Below, piece after piece: positions 6,758-12,760 of a DNA stretch of 12,760 bases. The first letter of the stretch is position 1. Each line of letters starts with the position of its first letter. The notes under the pieces were generated by a model. It was given only the letters and a program-made list of their open reading frames with translations, did not search any database and was not told where the DNA came from. The stretch is from NCBI GenBank assembly GCA_028877005.1, contig JAGWPI010000192.1, forward strand, positions 1 to 12,760. The letters are read 5' to 3'. This DNA comes from Bacteroidota bacterium. Lineage in GTDB: Bacteria > Bacteroidota > Bacteroidia > Chitinophagales > Chitinophagaceae. The translations under genes and the position numbers were made by a program.

Positions 6758-8506
6758 TTATTTTCCCAATAATTTTTTGAAAAATTCCATGATTTTTTTT
6801 ATGATTTTTAAAACAAAGGGTAGATGAAATTGATAGGGTAATCCTTCATTAAATCTTTGTTGATCGCGATTGCGTAATCCCTTTAATAAATCGGGTTCAT
6901 GAAGGTTCCAAAGCTGACATTTTTGTGCCATTGAATGGTCTGCATCAATAATGCCATTTACTGCTCGCCTAGCGGCTTCATTAGCACCCTCCATTGTGGC
7001 TAAATCGGTATAAGTGCGCACATAATCTGAAGCAAGGAAAAGATTGGGTATTTTGGTAATAACTTCCGGTCTTAACATCCACGAGTTAACTGTGTTTACC
7101 AGCAGCGGTTCTTTGTTTTTATCTTCATTTTGATGTGAAGCCGAGATATCGTGATCAATGTACCAGTCTATTAAATGTTCATCTTTCAATATTTCAACAT
7201 CACCTACATTTAAGCTAGCTTTTAGTTGCGCCCACACTTCTTCTTTAATTTCTTTATAGGAACATTGTCGGGCTTGTTTTTTACCTTTTTTGAATCCGCC
7301 GGCACCATCAGGAATATCAAAATCAAGAATACCATCATCTTCCCAATTAGAAATATCAACAGATAAAAGAGATTTTACCTGACCGTTGAATCTATCACTC
7401 ATATCATAATCTTTCCAGAATTGTAATTGAGAAATGGAAGTGAGTGCCCATGGTGAATCGGCATATAGGCAATGCCCATGTGTAATTGGAATAACATCAG
7501 ACAGGTAAAATTGAATGCCATTCATCCAAGCTACACTGGGTGCTAATTGTATAATAGTTTGAAGCGATGGATCGGCTTTAATTATTTCTTCTGACATTAA
7601 TGTGGCGGCTACTTCTATGGGTACAGCCAATATATAGTAATCGCCCGATACAAGTGTTTTTTGTGGTACACCATCTACATAGGTTTCTACCCAAGCACCG
7701 GTTATTGTGCCATTATTGATTTCTAATTTTTTTACGGAATGATTAAATGCGTAATTTACGCCTTTTGATTGCAGATAATTTAACCAGGGATGAAGCCAAG
7801 CATCATTGCTAGGGCCGTTTAACACCCTATCGGTGTGTACACTCGGATCGGTCATGTTAAACAGAAGTTGTAATAAAATATCACCATCAGTACGTGTGCT
7901 TGCTTTTTTTGCGTTGGCAGCAACCAATGTTCTGGTAATACCCTGCACCAATAAAGCGCGATAATTATCTGAAAAACGATCGGCTTCCATAAAATCCCAC
8001 CAACCAATTTTTTCATACTCACTTAATCTTCTGTCATAACAGCTTGTCATAATTTGCCATAATCTTGAAGCAAAAAATTTTTTTTCTTCAGTGGTAAGAC
8101 CTGTATCTGCATGAAGTGTGTCTATAATTGCGTGAATATCTGATATTGATGTAGGAAAATTAACAATGGCTTGAATTGGTTTTTTCCCTGCTCTGAAAAT
8201 ACCCACACGGTCAACCTCTACCAAATTATCAAACACACCATGGGGTTGGTTATTATAAGGAATTCGCTTCATAGTATCTATAATATGCTTATAGAAGCCA
8301 GGAAAGAATCGGAAACCGTGTTCGCCGGGAAGATATTTATCTGGTTTCATTTTATTGGATTGTGGTACGTTAACACTTCTAGCTTTACCACCACAGTATA
8401 CACGGTGTTTATCATAAACGGCTACTTCAAAGCCTCTTTCTACTAATTCATGTGCGGCACTCATGCCGGCTATTCCTCCTCCTAGAACAATTATTTTTTT
8501 TGACAT
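6758..8506 (-). CDS. FAD-dependent oxidoreductase (phytoene-desaturase/amine-oxidase-like)
   Basis: The 582-aa protein opens with an FAD-binding Rossmann motif, GGGIAG (G9, G11, G14), with D32 at the end of the second strand where the adenosine ribose is held. YCGGKARS (37-44) and GEHGFRFFPGF (61-71) follow; both are typical of the flavin amine oxidase/carotenoid desaturase/hydroxysqualene dehydroxylase group. Near the C terminus, FLASDYVRTYTDLATMEGA matches the second flavin-contacting motif. The last 20 or so residues (from about 562) are rich in Lys, Phe, Leu and Ile and could form an amphipathic helix that sits on the inner membrane. The substrate is unknown; a lipid or isoprenoid would fit the family, and no carotenoid or hopanoid gene is nearby. 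A membrane histidine kinase gene follows after 6 bp. About 340 bp without an intact gene lie upstream, so a promoter there is likely. Confidence 0.85.
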   Translation of the reverse strand: MSKKIIVLGGGIAGMSAAHELVERGFEVAVYDKHRVYCGGKARSVNVPQSNKMKPDKYLPGEHGFRFFPGFYKHIIDTMKRIPYNNQPHGVFDNLVEVDRVGIFRAGKKPIQAIVNFPTSISDIHAIIDTLHADTGLTTEEKKFFASRLWQIMTSCYDRRLSEYEKIGWWDFMEADRFSDNYRALLVQGITRTLVAANAKKASTRTDGDILLQLLFNMTDPSVHTDRVLNGPSNDAWLHPWLNYLQSKGVNYAFNHSVKKLEINNGTITGAWVETYVDGVPQKTLVSGDYYILAVPIEVAATLMSEEIIKADPSLQTIIQLAPSVAWMNGIQFYLSDVIPITHGHCLYADSPWALTSISQLQFWKDYDMSDRFNGQVKSLLSVDISNWEDDGILDFDIPDGAGGFKKGKKQARQCSYKEIKEEVWAQLKASLNVGDVEILKDEHLIDWYIDHDISASHQNEDKNKEPLLVNTVNSWMLRPEVITKIPNLFLASDYVRTYTDLATMEGANEAARRAVNGIIDADHSMAQKCQLWNLHEPDLLKGLRNRDQQRFNEGLPYQFHLPFVLKIIKKIMEFFKKLLGK

Positions 8507-8656
8507 AAAATAAGATTAAGTGTGAAAAATTGAATGGTTATTTTAATGAAAGGAGTAACGCTTATATGTCAGGCAATTGTACATATCTATCATGATGACT
8601 TATCCTGCTAATTGTCTTTTTCTTGAAGAAATGACTTGGTATTTTTATACAATATT
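8507..8656 (-). other. Upstream region of the oxidoreductase gene, no gene seen
   Basis: This AT-rich stretch separates the oxidoreductase start from the kinase relic. I found no coding frame of note in either direction and no convincing hairpin or TAnnTTTG-type promoter element. It probably contains the promoter of the oxidoreductase-kinase pair, by position only. Confidence 0.3.
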
Positions 8657-8839
8657 TCATATATTAATAAGTAGTTGAATGATGAATCTTAATTCCCTAC
8701 GCTCTATACTTCCCACTTTCAATTCCTCGCCATGCACCTTTATAATATCATAAATTGTCTGAATCATGGATTTAAACTGATTTATTGATTTCACAGATTT
8801 TTTCTTTTCGTTTATAATATTTTTTATCTGTGCAATCAT
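8657..8839 (-). pseudogene. Decayed histidine kinase ATPase-domain fragment
   Basis: A 60-codon frame begins 9 bp after the stop of the 728-aa kinase. Its residues 7-14 (NIINEKKK) resemble the segment after the N-box of the neighbouring kinases (for example VVNEKKK). Residues 30-42 (YDIIKVHGEELKV) and 52-56 (FIIQL) match their C-terminal end (YDIVKAQGGEIKV and FIIQLP in the 728-aa kinase). The G1, F and G2 boxes that should lie between these two parts are gone, so it cannot bind ATP. The DNA around 8710-8755 is also visibly similar to the end of the 728-aa gene near 8905-8950. This is best read as a tandem copy of a kinase 3' end, or the remains of a fourth kinase, that suffered an internal deletion. 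A functional small protein is less likely. Confidence 0.65.
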
Positions 8840-8848
8840 TTAATCCTA

Positions 8849-11035
8849 TTAATTCGTGATTGAGACAAATGGCAACTGAATAATAAATTCCGTTCCCAGC
8901 CCTTCTTTACTTTCCACTTTTATCTCACCACCCTGCGCTTTTACAATATCATAGCTTAAACTCAAACCCAAGCCTGTGCCTTGCCCGGTTGGTTTGGTGG
9001 TGAAAAAGGGTTGAAAGATTTTTTGTTTGAAAGATTCAGGGATGCCATTACCGTTATCACTAACGGTAATGGTTATATTATTATCTGATTTTTTTGTTGT
9101 AACAGAAACTATTGGTTGATACGAATTAGAAAGTACACTTTTTTCTTCATTTACTACCTGTTTTCTTTTCTCGTTTACAGCATAAAAAGCATTGTTGTAT
9201 AAATTCAACAATACTCTTCCAATATCCTGTGGAATGATATTTATTTTGCCGATGCTTTCATCAAAGTCTGTTTTAAAATCCGCATTAAAACTTTTGTCCT
9301 TGGCTCTTAATCCATGATATGACAATCTTAAATATTCATCCGCCAAAGCATTAATATCTGTTGGTTCTTTTGCACCTGTGCTTGAGCGTGAATGCTGCAG
9401 CATTCCTTTTACTATAGCGTCGGCACGTTTACCATGGTGGTTTATTTTTTGCTCATTGGCTATTACATCATTGATGAGTTCTTCTTCCAGGGTTTCATCT
9501 ATTTCTGCTTTCGGCTTTAGGCGTTCAGCCTTAAGCTCTTCCAGCATTTCTTTGTTTATTTCGGAGAAATTATTAACGAAATTCAACGGGTTTTGAATTT
9601 CATGGGCAATACCGGCGGTGAGTTCTCCCAATGAAGCCATTTTTTCACTTTGTATTAATTGTTTTTGGGTGGCCTGTAACTCGGTTAATGCTGCCTCTGC
9701 TTTTTGTTTGGCTTCTTTAATGGCTATTAAATCCTCCTCCGCTTGTTGTGCATGTGCTTCTGCAATTTTTAAATCGTTAAAACGGGTAAAAGTGAGGTTG
9801 AATACTGCTGCAAAGCGTTCCAGCAATTGTATTGTTTCGCTACCTTGTCCATCGGGCGAAGCCATGCCAATAAAACCTTTGCTGAAATATGCCACACTCT
9901 GCACTCTTCGTTTTTGAGTAAGGCCCCCTTTGAAAGGGATATGCATAACATTATTCAGGTAATGAAAATAATCTTCCAGTTCTTTTCCCTGCATATCTAC
10001 TATCACCGATTTTTCTTTTGCCTTCCAGCCATCAAAAAGTTTTTTTACCGAATTATTTTCATTTTTGTTGAACATGAATTTCTTGCCTACCTGTGTGCCA
10101 TCTTCATCGGTTGCCCACATCTCCATATCACCCGTGTCTTCTTTTACAATGCCAATATATAAACGGTTAGGTGCAATGCCCAAACTAATTAATTGCCTGA
10201 AAACTTCTGCTGCTGTTTCTGCCAGTTCATCGCTTTTTTGCATGGCAAGTGTACGGCTTCTCACACGTTCTAAAGCTGCTTCTATCTGCGCTTCTCTTGC
10301 CTGTGCTTCGGCTTGTTCAATATCAAGATATCTTCGATAAGCTAATTCGAATACGTTACGAAAGCGTTTGAATAATTCTATATTTTCATCTTTCAATGGA
10401 ACATAAGTGGACATACCCAACGCAACAGGACCAAGAGAATACCAATAATAAGTAAGTGAAGATGCAGTTTCAAGATAACTGTCAATAAAAACATTCGTTC
10501 CTTTTTGATAGTCAAGCCAATCTTTTACTTCTTTTCCGGAGAACCCATGTATAAAAACTTCGTTAGGACCTTTCATCATTTGGTTCGCAAATTTTTCTGC
10601 TACCGGATGATTCCTGAATGCCGTATCGGTAATTATAAGCTTATCATGCTTTGCATAATATTCATAGTTCGTATAAACTCCTTTTTCATCATAGAAAATG
10701 GCTGTTTGTACATTGCGGATCTCATTTACTTTCAGCAAGACTAATTGTTGTGCAATGGTTTTACAAACATCAAGCATGTCTTCCCGCTTCTTCATCCCCA
10801 TGGCCACCGATCTCACTCTCTCCAATGCAGATTCAATTTCCAGTTCTTCAATGGTTTCTTCTAAAAGAATGGCCGTGATTGGTTTTACTTTTTCGGCTAG
10901 GTTAAGTTTAAATAAGGCAATTTCTAATTCTTTGTCCAACGCCTTTATCAATTTTAATAAAGCATTTTTCTCATCATAACTTAAATGAGTTGACTGCTGT
11001 ATTGTATTGAATAATGGTTGAAGTACTTGATTCAT
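8849..11035 (-). CDS. Soluble histidine kinase with two GAF-like sensor modules (728 aa)
   Basis: No membrane segment or signal peptide is seen, so this kinase is cytosolic. A helical N terminus (1-65) is followed by two related modules. Module one runs about 67-250 and starts ALERVRSVAM; module two runs about 251-432 and starts ALERVRSRTLAM. Each begins with the same helix, has a GK-E-V/L segment in the middle (GKEVKDWLDY; GKELEDYFHY), and ends with an F-rich helix and an Ala/Gln-rich coiled coil. They look like diverged GAF-type domains, so a small-molecule or redox signal is plausible but unproven. After a coiled coil (about 430-462) comes the transmitter: H478, KGMLQHSR at 543-550, N615, DNGNGI at 660-665, the F box near 673-679, and G686/G688/G690. 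Relative to the two membrane kinases it has extra residues after the H-box (about 500-520) and after the N-box (about 625-637). No receiver is adjacent. Confidence 0.92.
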   Translation of the reverse strand: MNQVLQPLFNTIQQSTHLSYDEKNALLKLIKALDKELEIALFKLNLAEKVKPITAILLEETIEELEIESALERVRSVAMGMKKREDMLDVCKTIAQQLVLLKVNEIRNVQTAIFYDEKGVYTNYEYYAKHDKLIITDTAFRNHPVAEKFANQMMKGPNEVFIHGFSGKEVKDWLDYQKGTNVFIDSYLETASSLTYYWYSLGPVALGMSTYVPLKDENIELFKRFRNVFELAYRRYLDIEQAEAQAREAQIEAALERVRSRTLAMQKSDELAETAAEVFRQLISLGIAPNRLYIGIVKEDTGDMEMWATDEDGTQVGKKFMFNKNENNSVKKLFDGWKAKEKSVIVDMQGKELEDYFHYLNNVMHIPFKGGLTQKRRVQSVAYFSKGFIGMASPDGQGSETIQLLERFAAVFNLTFTRFNDLKIAEAHAQQAEEDLIAIKEAKQKAEAALTELQATQKQLIQSEKMASLGELTAGIAHEIQNPLNFVNNFSEINKEMLEELKAERLKPKAEIDETLEEELINDVIANEQKINHHGKRADAIVKGMLQHSRSSTGAKEPTDINALADEYLRLSYHGLRAKDKSFNADFKTDFDESIGKINIIPQDIGRVLLNLYNNAFYAVNEKRKQVVNEEKSVLSNSYQPIVSVTTKKSDNNITITVSDNGNGIPESFKQKIFQPFFTTKPTGQGTGLGLSLSYDIVKAQGGEIKVESKEGLGTEFIIQLPFVSITN

Positions 11036-11073
11036 TCATTTATTTTTTTAATACCACGCAATAGGTGCTTCGG

Positions 11074-11280
11074 TTAAGCATTTCTACATTTTATTCGATA
11101 GCTTTTTCTAATGCACCAATCGAGCACAAATCTTTGCTTTCCATTCACTAGTGGCAATACCCATTCAATTAATTTTGTTTCATCTATTGCCATATATTGT
11201 GTAAAGCACATTGATTTGCTTGTGTTGATTTTCTTCTTGCAAATAATTTTATGTGCATAGCAATATTTTATAGAAAACAA
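11074..11280 (-). CDS. Doubtful 68-aa open frame
   Basis: This frame fills most of the 292-bp space between the HD gene and the 728-aa kinase. The product is basic, with several Cys and Trp, and has no motif I recognise. Its first ATG lies inside one arm of the inverted repeat at 11262-11316, which makes initiation there questionable; Met codons further in (for example the one before AIDETKLIEW) would give about 39 residues. The second half (ETKLIEWVLPLVNGKQRFVLDW) looks more protein-like than random AT-rich sequence and could be a gene fragment. I would not defend it as a real gene without homologues. Confidence 0.2.
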   Translation of the reverse strand: MFSIKYCYAHKIICKKKINTSKSMCFTQYMAIDETKLIEWVLPLVNGKQRFVLDWCIRKSYRIKCRNA

Positions 11281-11316
11281 GTTTCTACTGCATAGTGTGT
11301 TTTTCTATAAAATATT
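11262..11316 (-). terminator. 16-bp perfect inverted repeat behind the HD gene
   Basis: AATATTTTATAGAAAA at 11262-11277 is the exact reverse complement of TTTTCTATAAAATATT at 11301-11316, with a 23-nt spacer. The repeat lies 11 bp downstream of the HD gene stop, which is the right place for a terminator of the HD and YitT genes, and upstream of the 728-aa kinase. The stem has almost no G or C and no clear T run follows, so it is not a textbook intrinsic terminator. It could also be an operator-like dyad or a remnant end of a small mobile element. Confidence 0.45.
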
Positions 11317-11327
11317 AGGATGTAGTA

Positions 11328-11909
11328 TTAAATCTGATGATTGCTTAAGCTATTTAAGTAGGCCTGCTTTATGGGTTCTTTATGTTGTTTACAATAATTG
11401 GTAAAATAATGATGTGCTTTTAAAAAATTTATTTGCATTTCATTCCAATCTTCTGCCGATTTAGTAAGATGTAAAGCACTTATTTCTTTAAATAATTGAT
11501 GTGCAAAAGTGGAAGCATTTTCGGTTCCTAAATATTCTAAGTCTGCATCAGCAATAATTGCTTCGAGTTTTGTTTTGGGTTTTTGCGGAATTTTTGTAGC
11601 CATAATCATTCCACATATTGTGTTAATGTTTGCAGTTGTTAAACCATACTTGGGTAAGTATTCTTTTGCTAATGTACAACTTGCTTCTTCATGGTTTTGG
11701 TATGTTTTTATATAGCCGGTATCATGCCAAAGAGCTGCTGTAGTTAGCAGGTTTAATTCTTCTTTGGTGCAATGTTCGTTTCGGCCAATTTCCAAGCATT
11801 TTTTTTCTACATACAAAGTATGCGATAAATTATGATAATAGTAGCTGGCAGGAATATGGTTATTCAAGAGTTGTACAATAAAGTTTTTCATGGTTACATT
11901 AGTGGGCAT
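11328..11909 (-). CDS. HD-domain metal-dependent phosphohydrolase
   Basis: The 193-aa protein has the HD superfamily signature in order: H30 (YHNLSHT), H62-D63 (ALWHDTGY), H73 (NHEEAS) and a distal DADLEYLG with D121/D123. These bind one or two metals and hydrolyse phosphate esters, often of nucleotides. The length and motif spacing fit a single-domain HD protein common in Bacteroidetes. The substrate is unknown; a nucleotide or cyclic nucleotide is possible given the cyclase elsewhere in the window, but they are 9 kb apart and that link is weak. The listed start overlaps the YitT gene by 11 bp. The Met at residue 7 (start at 11891) would leave a 7-bp gap instead, and no ribosome binding site decides between them. 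Either way the two genes should be co-transcribed. The 16-bp inverted repeat follows the stop. Confidence 0.85.
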   Translation of the reverse strand: MPTNVTMKNFIVQLLNNHIPASYYYHNLSHTLYVEKKCLEIGRNEHCTKEELNLLTTAALWHDTGYIKTYQNHEEASCTLAKEYLPKYGLTTANINTICGMIMATKIPQKPKTKLEAIIADADLEYLGTENASTFAHQLFKEISALHLTKSAEDWNEMQINFLKAHHYFTNYCKQHKEPIKQAYLNSLSNHQI

Positions 11910-12760
11910 GTGATTTTGATTTTAAAATGCCTCCTGCAGCTTCCTTAATACTTTGTATATAAATAAAAGCCTTGGGATCTATTTTTAAAATAGAATTTTG
12001 AATATGCATTATTTCTAATCGAGTAACAATGGTTACAATTATTTCACAATCTGTTTTAATGTCAAAGCTGCCGGGTAAGTAACCTCTTTCTCCTTTATAT
12101 ACAGTAATGCCTTTTCCTAAATCAGTTACTAAAAATTTTTTTATATTTTCTTCTTGATTTGAAACAATATTCACGGCTGTATATTCTTCAATGCCATCTA
12201 CTACATAGTTGGTTGCTCTGGTAGCAGTAAAATAGGTAATAAGTGAATACATGGCAGTTTCTATTCCAAAAGCAATGGCAGCTACAGCAAAAAGTATTGT
12301 ATTAAACAGCAAAATAATTTCACTATTAGAAAAGCCTGTTTTTCTTTTTGTAAATACGGCAATTACTTCTGCACCATCAATTACGCCACCACTGCGTATT
12401 ACCAAGCCTACACCAGAGCCAATCAATATTCCGCCAAAAATGGCAATTAATAATTTATCAGTTGTAATTGGCTTTATATGTACGAAAAATAAACCAATGG
12501 CTAATAATGCAACAGCCATTATTGTTTGAATAGCAAAGGTTTTACCAATTTTTTTATAACCCAGGTAAATAAATGGAATATTTAGAATTATAACAAGTAC
12601 ACTAATATTAATATGAAAAATTTCATGTAATAAAATAGAAATGCCCGTAATGCCACCATCCAAGTATTTATTGGGAATCATAAATCCACGCATAGCTAAA
12701 ACAGCAAGGGCAACTCCTAAAAATGTTAACAGCAATTGTTTGAGCGACCAAATTTTTTTC
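11899..12760 (-). CDS. YitT family membrane protein, 5' partial
   Basis: The frame is open to the right edge of the window (KKIWSLKQ precedes the first TTG-type candidate start at 12735), so the true start is probably outside. The N-terminal part has about five to six hydrophobic segments, with the motifs GFMIPNKYLDGGITGIS, GSGVGLVIRSGGVIDGAEVI and a Thr/Ala-rich YFTATRATNYVVDGIE. These are typical of the YitT membrane domain. The last roughly 90 residues form a soluble domain of the DUF2179 type (GITVYKGERGYLPG, then TIVTRLEIMHIQNSILKIDPKAF). The family is widespread, and its transport or signalling role is not settled. The stop lies inside the 5' end of the HD gene, which points to a shared transcript. 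Identification is firm; function is not. Confidence 0.88.
   Translation of the reverse strand, partial: KKIWSLKQLLLTFLGVALAVLAMRGFMIPNKYLDGGITGISILLHEIFHINISVLVIILNIPFIYLGYKKIGKTFAIQTIMAVALLAIGLFFVHIKPITTDKLLIAIFGGILIGSGVGLVIRSGGVIDGAEVIAVFTKRKTGFSNSEIILLFNTILFAVAAIAFGIETAMYSLITYFTATRATNYVVDGIEEYTAVNIVSNQEENIKKFLVTDLGKGITVYKGERGYLPGSFDIKTDCEIIVTIVTRLEIMHIQNSILKIDPKAFIYIQSIKEAAGGILKSKSHAH

Noticed and set aside
8171..8446. Plus-strand frame of 91 codons opposite the oxidoreductase
   Set aside because: It lies opposite the conserved FAD-binding motifs and has no recognisable features.
8564..8586. ATATGT/ACATAT inverted repeat upstream of the oxidoreductase
   Set aside because: A 6-bp stem of almost only A and T is expected by chance here.
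9378..10340. Several plus-strand open frames opposite the 728-aa kinase
   Set aside because: They are antisense shadows of a strongly conserved kinase; their Ser/Ala/Cys-rich products reflect the opposite strand's codons.
1571..11035. A mobile-element or defence-island reading of the locus
   Set aside because: No transposase, integrase, terminal repeats, tRNA or defence-type effector is present; the cyclase is a receiver output of the class III type and does not look like a CBASS or Pycsar cyclase with an adjacent effector.

Overview
The window looks like a chromosomal stretch from an AT-rich member of the Bacteroidetes, most likely Chitinophagaceae or a close relative. This is inferred from the protein families and style: soluble kinases with ALERVRS-type repeats, the form of the HD phosphohydrolase, a TenI/ThiE-like protein with an RKP motif, and starts without clear Shine-Dalgarno sequences. 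No RNA gene, CRISPR array, transposase or complete insertion sequence is visible.

Layout. At the left edge is the 3' part of a plus-strand outer-membrane beta-barrel gene (to 702). It converges on a minus-strand ThiE/TenI-like gene (711-1346). A short plus-strand relic of a serine beta-lactamase-family gene lies at 1375-1536. All the other convincing genes are on the minus strand. Read in their own direction, from right to left, they are: a YitT-type membrane protein (cut by the right edge), an overlapping HD-domain phosphohydrolase, a 728-aa soluble histidine kinase followed by a decayed kinase fragment, an FAD oxidoreductase with a 468-aa membrane kinase 6 bp behind it, a secreted alpha/beta hydrolase, a 446-aa membrane kinase, a stand-alone receiver, and a receiver fused to a class III nucleotide cyclase. 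The last two overlap by ATGA.

The core is a signalling cluster. Three intact histidine kinases carry nearly the same transmitter module behind three different sensor regions: two different membrane domains and a duplicated cytosolic GAF-like module. The only receivers in the window are the two translationally coupled ones, and one of these has a cyclase with all catalytic residues present. The simplest reading is that several inputs converge on one receiver pair whose output is a cyclic nucleotide, probably cAMP. That is inference; the sequence shows only the parts and their order.

The neighbourhood also shows decay and duplication: a 60-codon kinase relic directly behind the 728-aa kinase, the hydrolase relic, and a 16-bp perfect inverted repeat behind the HD gene.
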